A stretch of 64,000 nucleotides of DNA from Branchiostoma belcheri (GCF_001625305.1 NW_017803932.1:844383-908382); one strand, 5' to 3'. Numbered from the stretch's first letter, positions 1-13,807 are shown. The notes: generated by a model from the letters alone, not told the origin. A program made the numbers and translations.

Positions 1-107
1 ATAAACGTTACAAAACATCAAAACACATACATATATACATCATCATATTTACATCATCATACACAGTATATATACAATTAATATTAATATTCAATCTTAG
101 TTTACTG

Positions 108-1049
108 TCAATTCTGTATAGCTTGTTTCAGTCTGTCTTTGATAAGAGTTTTAAAACTGGTAGGTATTGATTTTCTGATATGACATGGAAGTGTGTTATA
201 CAGTTTTGAGCATCTGTAGAGGAAAGATTTAGTAGCTGCCGATGTTTTTGGCTTTGGCAGCTTAAAATTATTCCTAGCTGCAGATCTCGTACTGTAACCG
301 TGCTGGTTAGATACAAGCTGCAGTTTACTGTAAAGTGTTGTTGGTTGCTTATAGAAAAGCAACTTGTGGAAGGTACACATGTTGTTAACATAGAGTCTGT
401 CACCAACTGTCAGCCATGATAGCACACTGTGCATGTGCTTCACCGATGTCCGGTGAGTTCTCAGTGCAAGTCTCCCTGCCTTGTTCTGCATTACTTGGAG
501 TGCGGTGATGTTCTTTTGTGAGGTAGGGGACCAAACCGCTGTACAGTAGTCCAAGTGTGTCAGGGTAAGTGTCTCAGCCAACAGTTTCAGCAACGCCGGG
601 TCCAGATATGCTGCACTTCTTCTAATAACCCCCAAGGATCGAGCCATTTTCTTAATAGTATTTTCTATATGGAAGTCCCATGTCAGACATTCATCTAATG
701 TGCTACCAAGTAGCTTCATAGTCGTTACTTGTTGTATTGGGCTCCCATCAGCAGATAAGGTGAGTTGAAGTTTCTTTGACATTTTGGGCCTACTACCAAG
801 CAACATACACTTCGTCTTTTTTGGATTCAAGAAAAGTTTGTTTGAACGCACCCATTCACATATGTTATTCATATCCGTCTGTAGTTTGACCGTTACTGTC
901 TCAATTGATGGCGCACACGCATATGCAGATGTATCGTCTGCATACATGGCGGGGATAGTCTCCGTCACGGTAAGTGGCAGGTCGTTAGTAAAGATGGTAA
1001 AAAGCAACGGCCCAAGGCAACTGCAAAATCTCCAGGTAACTCGATACAA
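108..1049 (-). mobile_element. 5'-truncated non-LTR retrotransposon, reverse transcriptase C-terminal part
   Basis: The minus strand encodes about 310 residues of a LINE-type reverse transcriptase. The sequence opens at the fingers/palm motif (SCLGPLLFTIFTNDLP), followed by the catalytic YADD box (MYADDTSAY), then the thumb and the usual C-terminal stretch with LDYCTAVWSP and the YNTLP motif before a normal stop. This organisation fits the CR1/Jockey group; the subfamily is not resolved. The homology begins abruptly near 1035, with unrelated sequence upstream, as expected of 5' truncation during target-primed reverse transcription. AT-rich 3' sequence continues to the window edge. The element probably sits in an intron of the receptor gene on the opposite strand. 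The endonuclease domain is missing, so this copy cannot be autonomous. Confidence 0.88.
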
Positions 1050-1320
1050 ATGTCGCTTCTGAACTGACTGAACTCGGCCGTGAGTGCTCTAGTAACCTTG
1101 CCTTCAAAGACCTGTCAAATTTGAAACATGCCCCTTTTTTTTTATAACATCAAATTCTATTACATTAAAATCTTTAGATTTAAAAATCGAACGTTTACAA
1201 AATATCAGTCTGTTTCATTGGAATGCAGTAGATTGACACTTGGCTCACATGACATTGAATAAATGTAAGACTCTATTGCTGAGCAGCCAAACATAATTTG
1301 GCGTTTATTTCCACATATAG

Positions 1321-4162
1321 CAGATATCACCACCACTAGGCCTAGGGTGCCTATTACTACCACAGTGGCAGTAACTACTGCAACTTTAGTGTCGAAAGAC
1401 AGTACTGAACAGCAAACTGACATTGCTACTAGCAGACAGACTCAAGGAACAACAAAGTTTACATCAACTTCTTATAGGCCTGGTAGGACAATATTTGCTT
1501 TACTCACATCTAACATTACTACATGTAATACCTACATTCTGTGTCATCCATATTCAGCAGCATTTTGTAATTGCCAATTGCAATGAATGGCACAAAGGTC
1601 CTAGAAATGTTAAGTTACCTTCAGGTATATGGTATAAATGTAGTAGGCAATTATGGACTTATCACCAGGTGGTTAGCAAAAAAACACTGGGTAATCATCA
1701 ATAATAAAAAAAAAATTGTAAGTTGCAAGATTATGTGCTGTTTTTGTAATTAATTAACTCAGAGGTGAGATAGGGTCTCATCTATCTGTTGAATGATATG
1801 AATCCATTGTTGTATATTCAGGAATGATGGAAAGACAGGGAAGTAGCACCCCAGCAATCGTGGGAGGGGTGTGTGGTGCAGCAGTCATCTTCATCATCGC
1901 TGGTGTGGCTGTCTTTATACTGTGGCGCAGGAAGTTCAGGCACAAGTACGTATCAAGTTATAGTCTTTGTTACTTAGCATTAACCTCATCTTGAACTGTG
2001 AACAATGTTAAATTTGTTGCACATATGGATTTGTTGATGATTCTTGATGCTGACATGTGCAAGATTCAGCAAAACCTGATATACAAATATTCTTACTTAA
2101 TATTTCTATATTTCTCTTTCAACAGTACTGAAAAAGGCAACAACAGAGGGGTAAGTGCTTAAATTCTAGGTGTGAAGTTTATCATTATCATAAATAAAAT
2201 TGCCATTTTTATTTTCAAGTACACCAGTGTCTCAAATTAATTGACAGTCACAAAACAATAAGCATAGAAATACTAGAATGGGAGGTATGTATGATGTATT
2301 AGCATTATGATCATTGAAATACTATTGACTAATGGTTAGAATAGAGTTGCATTTTTCTAAAGGGTATAATATTCCTTAAACGGTCATTAATCTTAATAGG
2401 ATTTCATCAGAGTACTTTTTACATGTAGTACTTAGTTGAGAAATACATGCATACACTTTTAAATGATGTTACAATAATATAATATAACATTACTCAATCA
2501 CAGGTGACCATGAGTAGTTTACAGAATGGACACCCCCACCCTACTGAGGGTACAGTGGACAATGTGATATATGCTGGTGACAACGCAGGAATCGTGGACA
2601 ACCTCATCTACGAGGGCGGGATGGGAGCGGACGGCGTGTTCTCAAACCCTGGGTACGCGGACAAGACACCGCAGTTCAAACCACGCATGGTGAGGTCAAA
2701 CATTTTTAACAGTATGATCAAAATCATATCAATATAAAAAAAAATCAATGATCAGAAGTTGATTTAGTTTTTATATGTATTTACTAGTGTGCATAAAATG
2801 CTGTAGGCCATTTGTAAGCTTTATTTTCTAAAACAGAATGTTTGTGCCAAGTTTCTAGTTCTGATAGTTTCTATGCTTTTACTTAAGACAGCAATGCAAT
2901 TTTTTTTGCATTCCAAATCACAATGAAGGTGTGCCTGTATGGGTTAAAGAGGTCAAATAGCAACATCTTGAACCTTGTCCACATGATCATGATTATAATT
3001 GACTTCATTATATATGGGGACCAATTTATATACAAGGACATTACATGTACAAGTTACCCTGAGCATGTAGTTTTAATGCTGGTGAACAGAAAATCCTCAA
3101 TCTTTCTAGATGTTTCCCCCATGAGTTTTGAGGTGGTATTGTTAGAGACAACATCTGACTGTACCACCTCTTTGTGCCCTGTTGTTGTCCCTACAGGAAC
3201 CCACATTCCCCAATAGGACCACATAGCCAGGACTTTGAACTCAGTTGGTAAACATTCCCAGACAACTACATGGTGTAGTAGGGTAGTCCAGAATAGATGG
3301 ACTAACTCATAGCATAGTGGCTGACTACAAGTTTTAGTTTTGAGTGGAGTGTGCATTACAGTAGCACTAAAAACTACTTTGTGTACTTGTTTTTATCTTC
3401 TTTACAGGAATAGCATAGCAAAATTTGCAAGCCAGTTCTCTACATCTAGCAGTCAACATCAACAGGTTCTGTCTTAACCTGAACAAATTAAATCCTTGAA
3501 AATCCTATATAGCTAAATATGCCCAGCTCTCAACAAAGTCTCTATTATTCATTGTAAGATGTACACTAAAAATAATGCTTCCTTTTTGCTTCTTTCCCAA
3601 GGATGTACCAGGTGCATTTGTACAGCCCAACCCAGGAGCAACCAACAAGACCCCCCAACCCCAGCGGAACGTTATCATAGACGAGCCCCAGTATGCACAG
3701 ATAGTTGATGACCAGTATGCAGATCCTCAGAAAGTACGAGACAAGAAAAACAAGAAGAAAGCAGACAAGGACAAAAACTATGCCGACCTTCATGGGCCAC
3801 AGCCGGGTGCAAATAACTCAAACAGCAACCATGTCTACCAGGGACTGAATAAAGGTACCGACTATCAAAGTTTGAGGGGTCCGAGAGAGCATCACGAAGT
3901 AAGGCCTTCTCAGGTACCAAAAACTCCGCAAGACGGACACGATTATGCTTCCCTTGCACCTGGAGGTTCAAAGCCAAGTGCAGGAACATTGTCGAAGGAA
4001 GGACCAGACTATACGGTGTTGGAAGGCCCAGACTCCCCCGGGGAGGAGACTGCAGCAGGGCCAGATTACACCACCCTGGATGGCCCAGACTCCCCCGGGG
4101 ATGAGATTACCTCAGGCCCAGACTACACAGTTCTGGATGGCCCAGATTCTCCAGGTGATTAA
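1321..4162 (+). CDS. 3' part of a single-pass receptor with Thr-rich stalk and multi-tyrosine cytoplasmic tail
   Basis: Five exons join in frame with GT-AG introns: 1321-1482, 1822-1945, 2126-2150, 2504-2689 and 3602-4162 (stop TAA at 4160). The first encodes a Ser/Thr-rich stalk. The second encodes a transmembrane helix (AIVGGVCGAAVIFIIAGVAV) with a basic stop-transfer (WRRKFRHK). The rest is a tail of about 260 residues. Tail tyrosines occur as NVIY, NLIY, NPGY (an NPxY motif), QYAQI, QYADP, YADL, YQGL, YQSL, YASL, YTVL, YTTL and YTVL. YxxL/I motifs of this kind bind SH2 domains when phosphorylated in ITAM/ITIM-type receptors, so a signalling or adhesion receptor is inferred. The L-to-Y spacing of the last three motifs is 15 residues, too long for a canonical ITAM. 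Ectodomain exons must lie upstream of the window. The family is not recognised; an Ig- or LRR-type ectodomain is possible but unseen. Confidence 0.8.
4006..4162 (+). repeat. 57-nt coding tandem repeat (GPDYTxLxGPDSPG units)
   Basis: The last exon of the receptor ends in three consecutive 19-residue units starting at DYTVLEGPDSPGEETAAGP, then DYTTLDGPDSPGDEITSGP, then a final unit cut short by the stop. Each unit carries one YxxL motif and one SP dipeptide in an acidic context. The DNA repeats at 57 nt with modest divergence, so the motif number has grown by in-frame tandem duplication. Confidence 0.85.
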
Positions 4163-7100
4163 GACATACTAGTATCAACTTCTGACGTTTTGGGAGCATC
4201 ATCAAGGACTTCAAGATGCCTTGTTCAGTAATTCTGTGTAATTACATTTATGTAAATATAATGGATTTAAACGAATTTACCACTATACAGTTTAAGGAAA
4301 AACTGTTAAGATATTTTCAAACTGGAATTGGTGCTGGGACCATATAGCATTTTTTAAAAGTTTTATCTTAATAATTCTATCCAACTGACCCTTGTGAGAA
4401 ATTCTTCTATGTCTGTAATCCAAGTTACCCCCAGACTGAGTCAATATGTGCATTTAATCAAGGATGACAAACTGTATTTTTAGCCTGGAGAGAGAGCCAA
4501 GGCTTCCAGTGACATATTAGGAAAGCCTGAGGAGATAATTGTTAACTATTAATAACCAGAGAAGCACAGAGCAAGGTTAGCGTGTTTGTGTGGAATGTGG
4601 TTCTGGCTGGGAGAGTGCAAATGTTTGTGGATCAAATCACACCTCCAGTCCACGGGTTCATGTTCATGTTAGTGGATCAAGGTTATCGTTATCGTGTGAT
4701 ATGTCCTTATTTTGAATTTTCTTCTCATTTGGGACTAAAGTTTTATCAGACAGGACTGTGAGAAATTCCTCTATTGCTAAATAGATTACTGTAATTATGA
4801 TAAGTGTAAGTTAAAAAATAATGTCTGGTAAAATATCAATAGGCTAGAGCAACTTCTTGCATTTGTGTAAAAATATATTGTGCAGTACACATAGTTTAAG
4901 ATTACCAGAAGCTTTATCATTTTGATAACCGGAACAAAATCTACATGATGAAAACCATGTTTTGTATCTTTAAGTTAATTCCAATTTTATTGGCAGTCAG
5001 TAAATTAATTTTTGTATCAAAATTCTAGTATCTTTTACGACAGCTCTCAGAGTCTAACTTAGTCTGTTCTCTAAACTACTCACAATGAATAGAGATGGTT
5101 ACGATTAAGATTGTTTCAATACAGGGAAATATGATCACAGAACTGAAGTATGTCAGTGTTTGTGCATGTGGACTCATCTATTTAGTAAAGCATTGGCAGC
5201 TGTAGCGTGTGGTGTCAAAGTGCCATTAATTCTCCTGCATAATATTTACTTACTGGGACACTTTGTTGATGTAGTTTCAGTGGTGACTGTCCTCCAATTT
5301 CAACCATGCTTACTATGCATACCTGTGTCTGTGAGGGAACGCTTCACGGCCTGGTTTAAATTCAGAGCGATTTGTGCACCAGTCAAGGAAATTCCAGAGT
5401 GGAGGGGAGGGGCTGTTTGCTGTGGAACCATCTTTTTAATTAGCTGTCCATTGAAGTTAGCAGTCATATTGAAAATGACCAAAATGTGTTTTGTAAGTAC
5501 TGAATAAGTCAACTGCTGTAGTGGACTGGAAAATTTACCACAAATCCATGTAGTGAAATAGATGTGCCACTATGTAACCACTCAAACTTTCCAATACTGA
5601 CTTTCTACATGTTAACCCTTTCCCGGCTACCCTATACTCCTCAACCAATACAAATCACAAGTCCAAACAACTATCTCGGTAGGGAGAAGGTCAACTGTCT
5701 GTCTTTACTAGGTACCAGGCCAAACAGTGTTTTGTAGATACATACTGTTGTGTACATTGTATGTTTGCTGCAAACTATTGGCAGCAATTGCTCACAAACA
5801 CAGAAACAATACTGACTGCCTTATGTAGTATAGTGGTGAATAAAAGAAAGAGGATATGAAAATAGGTGTTTAGCAACAGGAACTTATTCTGGGAATCATC
5901 TGAGTCACTTGGTTTGAAAGAAGTTAATTATTACAGACAAGATAGCTTTGTTGGTTCTTCTTTCTATGGTTCCCTTTGTACCTATACCAGAGGAATGCAG
6001 AAGTTAACGGTAACCTTTAATTTCGTGATCACCAACATGAGGGTGACTCACAGCAGCCCTCCTCCCTTCAGGCATTTGTTCTATTTGTTTTACAACACTT
6101 CAAGAAGTGGAACTAGATTATCCGCATTCATGCAATGTTTAACTTACTCACTTAATGACAAGCATGTTTTTTTAAGGATTTATTCTATTATATTTGGATG
6201 ATTTCTACTACACTTTGTGCATTTTATTCCTGTCACCTACTGAACTTGCAAAAAAAATTATGGTGCTTTTATATGTCACTTCCTCTTTACACATATGTAT
6301 CAATATTCAAAATGAACAAAAGTAGAATTTAGAATTCTAATACATGTCACCTCCAACAAGGAAATAAATCTGAAAATCATGAAAATTTTCTTAAGATAGA
6401 CAAAGATTCCTTCACCAAAATCTATGATAACCTTGTCCTTAAGGCTGTTTATCAATTACATGTATACTCATCAGACTTTAGCCTTAATGAAGGATTGCTT
6501 AATATTTTACACTAAAATACTAGTAAATGATTGGATGTTCCAAACACCTTTTATTGCTTTCCGATCTAAACATTAATTTTTTTTTTGTAGATACGTAAAC
6601 ATGAGGGCTTCTCAAGTGTCATTGCCACCTCTTGAAGCAAGAGTCTGTATATTTACATCAAACACATCAAAACACTGTTTGGTCATACCATTTATATGAT
6701 ATGTATTGCACAAAGTTCATACTTTCATCACTATACTGCACAACTTAACATGCCCTTTGCTTTGTTTAACAAATTCATGATAGACCATATTCTAAACAAT
6801 GGACTTGAATGTTGTTGTATCTACAAGATGTAGCTATTTTCTTCCACTTCTCTTTGTTCAACCAAGTATGATTCCTCTTTTGCATTGAATCATTTACTAG
6901 ACTAACAGCATGTATGTGAAACGTTTTACCAGGACTTGCATGTATAATATATCGAGCTCCATGTAGCATTTCAACCTCTTTTGAGGTAACTCAGAATGGA
7001 CTCCAAAATAACTTCATTCATGGCTGTATTTTTAAAAAAGGAAACTACAACCCCTGATTTTAAATCTATTGTGTTAGTCTAATGTGTCGTTCTTTGAATT

Positions 7101-7224
7101 ACACTGTCCCAAATATCATTTCATTTAAATCATAACTGGTCCAAAAAACTTGTACATAACAAGCAAAGAAAACCTTGACAACACAAAGCTCCCCTGCAGG
7201 TTTGCCCTGATAGTTGCATGTTGC
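4163..7224. other. Convergent intergenic region between the receptor gene and COG2
   Basis: No convincing coding exon is seen on either strand; the short open frames lack coding character and splice context. The region should hold the 3' UTR of the receptor (plus) and of COG2 (minus). The first clear plus-strand AATAAA I see is near 5838 and a minus-strand AATAAA is near 6549; neither is certain to be used. Confidence 0.5.
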
Positions 7225-10200
7225 CTACTGTGCCTGTGTAGTGCTGGTCTGTGCTGACTCCACCAGTTCTAACAGCTGTCGGTAAGTGGAGATGGCATCC
7301 AGGGGGACAGACAGGGCCTGAATCTGATGAAAACACACACACAAATGTCACCAAATACACAAGCTAACATCCACACTCCTATGTAAGGAGGTTCCAAACA
7401 TTCTGAGCCCATATTATACGTGTGGAGGATTAGGATAGATTACTAAATCCTCATTGCAAAGGATTCAAGTTAAGCCCATACAACTGCAATTCTTGTGCTG
7501 ATATTTCAAAACATGCACGTCCAAATAACGTGACAAAAACAGTGGTTATAGAAAAAACTGCATGTACATGTATACCACATGCAGTATCTCTGTTATAGCT
7601 GATTGCATTAGATTTCTTTTTTTCAAAACGAGGCATAGGGCATGTTGGGGTGCTATGCCCTAAAGGCTTGTACTTTCTGCATGTGCCCTCTGACCTTTGA
7701 GAGCAAATGCCAAAGGCAGAAAATTCAGATTGACCACTACTGACCATGTCATAGTCTAACTGTGGCTTGTCTGACAACAATATCATCTTCAGGATACCTT
7801 AAAATTCAACATTTTCTTAGAATTTACTCCGTATTTACTCAGCAGTTACCTGCTTATGCACATCCTGTGACTGAAACCCTGTGACTGGTGTTAAGGAATT
7901 TTACACATCATTACACAACAATGTACACATATCCCAGGCACAGACTGGTACAGGTAGTTCTTTTGAATAGTCAGACTTCTTTGCATACAAAATTATGGAG
8001 GCAAATGTTGTGTGCTAAAGAAGTGAGGGATTTTGGTTTTATTTGAAGAAGTAAAATAACTTAATAAGCAAAAACACATTACAACTGAGTCATGCTACCA
8101 GTACTATAAGCCAAATATTTGCATTACAAACACAAAATTAGTTCCTTTTTTGTGATGCATACATGTATATATAGTATGAGGCTATTTGCCTAGCTGTTTA
8201 CACTTTTTCCCAGCAATATCAAACTTTTTCTACATACTATAGGTATATAACGCCTTCATAAGATCATTCTTTTCAGCATGTACTTTTTATGATACTTTAG
8301 TATAAAACAGAGACCATACCTCTTCTCCAAACTGCTTGACGTCCAGGACCAACTGAAGTCTGATCTTGTCGTCGTCGCTCATCCCCCCAGAGGACGATGA
8401 GTTCCCACTGTCGCCTTTGCGAAGCTTCTTCAGTCGCTTCAAACTGTCCTCCATTTTCCTCACTGCTGTCAGGATGTCATCTGTGACTGAGTAGTACCTG
8501 GAAGAAGATGACAGTACTTTGTTTGCTTATTCATTTCTTTTTTATTGCTTACAGTTCAAATTTTTGTGGATTTAGAAAACAATATTAAGAAAATATTACA
8601 ATGTGTGTTATGTATTGTACCTCTCTGTAACCACTTTGAGAATGCTGACCACCCACTGGCTCCTCCTAGTGACAGAGATGATAGCTGCATGTTCCTCCAG
8701 GAACATCTGCAAGGGTTTCACTGTGGCAGATACATAGGCAGAAGCCTTGGAGGGAATCTGAGTGAATAGAAGACACAAAAAACAGAACAAAAACTATTAC
8801 CAATGTGTAACAGACTACTGACAAATGGGAAACATCAACACAAGACATAGACATATATGTATGTTAGGCTGACAAACTAACCAAATGAATGGTTCAACCC
8901 TACATGTATGTACTTAATAACCTAACAATTTTATTCCTTGCAAGAATGTATCATCCGAGGCTAAATAAGTGTTCAGGGTCTTGACCTCTCTGTTGGTTCT
9001 CCTGTAGAGTCTGGGGATATCATTGGCAGGTTTCAGGTTGACCACACAATGTTCAGCTATCTGTTGTACGATGTAGTCACCAAACCCTGGCAGCTCCTGG
9101 GATATCAGTTCTCTGGACTCTCCTAAAGCAGCTACATCATAAAACAAAATAATTCATGTTCTGTATCTAGAAGCAAGAGATGCCCTATTAGGAGGATACT
9201 GTAAAGCTCTTCAAATCAGAGCTCAGAGTCTAGCAGTGTTTCCTTTCTCTCATCATCAAGAAAAATGGTACATGTTTACACTAGTGGTAAGACATAAAAC
9301 AACACTGTAATTCTACATATAAATTGTACCTGGTAGAGCTTTACATGATTTCAAGAACTTATACATTAAAACTTTATAATTTCTAAAAGCAAAGATCACA
9401 ATTTACCTGTAAGCACATCTGTGTTCTTCACACCAATTGCTGCTATTTTGGGTTGGATCACGGTGGAAAAGAATTCTTCAACCTGTGTTAAAATAGATAT
9501 ACATGTAGTTGAAATAAAAACTGAACAAAAACAAAATTCTTACAAAATAGTCACTGATTCAAAATCACAAAAGTAAGGTCAATACCAGGTAAAGGATACT
9601 AGTATATTACCTTGCCTATGATGGTATCTGAGTCTGTGACCAGACAAACCATTTGAGTCATTGTGACCAGTGGACTGCTAGTGGTGGTGCTTTGTGAGGA
9701 GGGCCCTGGTGTGGAAGCCACTGATGTAGATGTAGTGGTCATAGTTGTCACAGTAGGCGTGTATACCATAAGAGCGGTGGTAGTGGACGTCGTCCCTGCC
9801 GAAGTTTGTTCAGTATGCTCGGTCTCCTTCTTTGGAACTTCTTTCTCGCGAATTTCCCTCACCCACGTGCCGTATCTTGACAGCAGTTGTAGTGTGAGTT
9901 TCCAGAAGCGATGGCACAGGGGGGATATGTAGATGTCCTGAGCCCAACATTTTGCCAGGCACTGCCACAGCGTGTAAGGTGCGTTCAGTTGGAAGAGAGT
10001 CTTGTCTGGTGCATTGTTGAAGGGGGACATCAGGGATGTCTCAAAAGCCCCACCTATCTCCTGAAACCTGCAATGCAGGATATAACACAAAAATTAAAGG
10101 CTGCTAATTTTAACACTCAAAATGAAGTCTGTGGTCTGAAGAACATCGCAATTAGCAAATTCTATCTATCAATACATCTAATGAATATTAAGCTTGATCT

Positions 10201-13200
10201 AAATGAAAATATTAGTAAGAAATTGTATTTTTCTATACCTTATTTGGTAGTATACAGGGAGACTCCACTTTGTCATGAAGGTATTGTAGCTGGGATGGGA
10301 CCTCAGCCTTTTGACACTAGCCTGGGAACCACACTCCAGCTCAAAGGCATCCAGGAAGTTCATACTTGTCAAGTATTTCTACAACAAACAAAAAATGACT
10401 ATCATTACTAATGAAATATCAATTCCAAGCAAGATAAGAACATAGGATATCAAATATGTATTGAGTAAAGCTAAGCTTATCTAGCATGATATTAACTGCA
10501 GCTACGAATTATGTAATATAGCTTATAGAGGTAGAGCTTAATTGTCTATCATCTGTTTTATCATTCGCATAAAGATATGTATAGCACAAACCAATCCGAA
10601 ACATGTCTGAACACCATACCTGGTGAAACATGCTGGGGTTGCCAGGTGCAAAGATGGAGGGTGTTCTCTTCTCCAACCCTGATACAACCTCAGGCCACAC
10701 TGCATTCACTAGGAAGTCATACCCTCGTACAACCTCACCTTGGGCAGAGCTGTACAGACAACAATAAAACACTGAAGTCACAACTATATACAAATCTATA
10801 TATATATATATATATATAGTAGGACATGGTTGTTACAAAATATTGATTTAATACACAATATATTTACAAGCATTACATACACACACAAAAAAGCATACTG
10901 AGAAACAATGTGAGGTAGCAAGCAATATTTTTGATAATAAGCAACATCATTTCTGTTCTATAATGCATTGACTGTCAGTTAAAACATTAAATACTTTACC
11001 TTGGCACCAGACCAGTAGTGACCTCTCTGAGAGGTTTACAGTGTGCAGGGATGAAGTCTAACACCCTGCTGTACAGACCCTTCAACCCCTGGGGATGGGA
11101 CATCAGCACTGCTTCTGTTATCACCTGGACACAAACACACAGAGCAATGTATGGTACAAATGCATATGTGACCGAACAAAATACACAATACTGTATACTG
11201 ATTTCAGAATTGACCCAAATGTAAGGTAAAGAGCATATATTCTCCCGTTATAATTTCATTCCTTCGAATTCCAAGACAAAGCACCATGATGGCATACCGG
11301 TATTCATGTTGTCAAATATTCCTGGGTTACAAAAGACATATAGCAAGCCCTTTGTGATTGTTTACCATGATATGTGCATCTCTTACCATGGTACTTTTCA
11401 TAGTTGAAACATTTTTATAAACAGATACAACTCTACAGACAAGCTTTGCGATTAATTGCACCTAGTTAAGCAGTAGAAAATGTATATGTAACATCTACAT
11501 AAAATTCTCTAAAAGACATTGCACTCCCTATTTCTTACCTCTTCCATGAAGGGTTTAACGATAGTCTGTCTGAAGAGTGCCTCAGCATCCTTGATCTTGT
11601 CTATAGTGGCGTAAGTCCTGAGACACTGCCTCAGGATGTCCCTGTTACTGGTCCTCAGACCCTCCAGGAAAGACGTCTCCAAACTGTGCTGTAAGGTGGT
11701 CGTAATGGCTGCTATTCTCTGGGAGAAAAGGGGAATAAAACTTATCACTCAGGAAAGATTCAACCGACAGAATGTTACATTTCAAGCTGCAAACTTCCAA
11801 ACATTATATTCAGATGTGTATTCATGTCAATCAAGTGTGACATTCAAGGAGTCCAACAATTTTTCAAAAACAGTGATGATGAAATGAATGTACATTGCGA
11901 TAGTGGTCTATCTAACTCAACAGTTACTCTATGTAACTGTTGACTACAAGTCATATTTAGATGCAATGTAACGGCAAGTTTTGCACACTTACAGGTCTGA
12001 TTTTCTCCACCAATGGCAGACCTTTACTCTGCGTGACGTAGAACTGCAGCTGGTTGAACTCTGTAGCCACTCTCTCGATCAACTGGCCTGTCAACTCCCT
12101 AAACACAACAATCAAATTGCAGCAAATTAGTATAAAGGCAAGGATGAATTTGCATGCACATGTAATTATAAGTTGATTCAGAACAATGCAAAGGCTCTGC
12201 TATGCACCATAAATAGTTCCTTAATCTATCTCTGTTTTCTTGAAATTAATGTTACCTTTCCCCATCCCCCTGCCCTTGGTCCTGGATGTCCAGTATCTTT
12301 TCTATCTTCTCCACAGAATGGGTGATGTTCATTAACCTCTGTAGGCAGGCCTGGAACAGGTTCAATAATCATCAACTATTGATTAGGAAAGGAAAATTAT
12401 CTAGAACTTACAAGAAGCAGAATATTACTGAAATGGCAAAGGAGAACTACATTCTGAAGTCTAGAAAGGAATTCTAATCACTTTATCAGGTACAGATATA
12501 TATAAGAAGTTAGAGATCTGACCTTTTTGTCTCTAATAGCAGCCCTGGTAGCCAGCCTGCTTTCTATCTCCTGTACTGCTGTGTCCATTGCTGTTCTCAC
12601 TGTCTGCTGGCAACACAGATACAAAATCTACATGTATCTTCATGGACTGTAAGTTGTATGTTTGTTAGTATGACGGGTGGATAACATGTATATTTGAAGC
12701 TTCTAAATTTTACAGGTTCTTAATAATGCAGCTGAAGGTATCCCATGTAAAATTGTTCTTGCAATACACTATACTAGATGATATTATGAATACGAGATGA
12801 TAAAGAACTTACCATGACCTCTTCCCTGAGCTGCCCCAGTGGTACAGACAAGTTGTTTATGGCCTTGTCCATTCCAACCTGAGGAATGCAAGTTATTAAT
12901 TTTACATATGAATAAAATGCAGCAATACACAAATTATAGCTCTGTCGAATTAAGAAGTTAAGCTCCTAAATTTTTCTTGTTGGAAGTCTTATAAAGTAGA
13001 GATTATGACAAAGCAAGAAATTTCTTGAGACCGTATTATTCAACTTGTCTGCAGATTATCTTACCAGATTAGTGGAGAGGTTGACAAAGTCAGCGTAGTC
13101 CTTGTTGATGAGTTCTATCATGGCACTGCGCAGGAGTTTGTAGTACACCTCCAGGTCTTCCCGCAGGGTTTCCAGCGACACTCGCCTCCGACATTCCGCA

Positions 13201-13807
13201 ACAAACTGGTCCACGTCAAAGTTTTCCTTGGGGAAAGCGAAAGAAGTTTGTATCACATGTCTAATAATTCATTTCAAGCACCTCAAGGTGTAACATATCA
13301 GTTTTGTAAACATAAGTACAAACTGCATTTGCAGTAGACTAGTTAAGTATAGTACAGTACCGTAGGTTTGATTGTCGATAAGTGTGATGGCTTAAATAGT
13401 TTATACTCCTTTTCTTTTTGTAAAGGAAAGCACTCAGAGCTGTATATGTATCTATATATGATGAAAAATCCTATGCAAAATTCCTCAAATATCATGATCT
13501 TTCTCAGAAATTTTCCCACAAATAAAAATTCATTATAAGTTATATTTTAACTTCATTCAACATACACAGATACACTACCCGATACAACAATAACAGATCA
13601 TGAAATACAAGTTTTACTCTTAGTCTTTCAGGTTATTTGCCATTTTGCCCACAGGTATGGACAGTTATCTCGATTTATTAAATTCCCTCCCAAATATCGT
13701 CTGCAGGTCGCCCCTCCCCCTTTCTCACACACAGAACCAACCTTCATGAACACGTCCTTGTCAAAACACAGGGACCTGGGGCTGATCGGTAACGTGGTCA
13801 ACGCCAT
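7225..13807 (-). CDS. COG2: Conserved oligomeric Golgi complex subunit 2 (complete, 16 exons)
   Basis: Exons in transcript order: 13742-13807, 13065-13226, 12813-12878, 12523-12603, 12256-12350, 11993-12098, 11539-11718, 11000-11124, 10620-10749, 10239-10378, 9611-10067, 9407-9482, 8986-9131, 8621-8757, 8320-8497, 7225-7323. They sum to 2244 nt (747 codons plus stop), close to the vertebrate length of about 738. All junctions are GT-AG and in phase. Diagnostic stretches include LCFDKDVFMK then ENFDVDQF, LINKDYADFVNLSTNL (N-terminal COG2 domain and coiled coil), LRTYATIDKIKDAEAL, GYDFLVNAVWPEVVSGLE, CGSQASVKRLRSHPSYN, PRLYRRTNRE and GGMSDDDKIRLQL. COG2 is a lobe-A subunit of the COG tether, which holds retrograde vesicles at the Golgi. 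The exon at 9611-10067 carries an expanded Ser/Thr-rich linker, the least conserved part. The ATG is set by similarity and by MALTTLPISP reading directly into the conserved core. Confidence 0.97.
10797..10818. repeat. (TA)n microsatellite
   Basis: An uninterrupted run of alternating T and A lies in a COG2 intron. It is a simple repeat with no other visible role. Confidence 0.9.

Noticed and set aside
3054-3356. 100-residue minus-strand frame in a receptor intron
   Set aside because: No conserved character, no splice context, and on the opposite strand from the only supported gene there.
4006-4162. Canonical ITAM in the receptor tail
   Set aside because: The spacing between YxxL motifs is 15 residues here, and 5 between YQGL and YQSL, outside the 6-8 of an ITAM; the residue two before Y is P rather than the I/V/L/S of an ITIM.
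9599-10090. Single 163-residue minus-strand frame that looks like an independent gene
   Set aside because: It is the largest COG2 exon (9611-10067) with its flanking intron ends read through.
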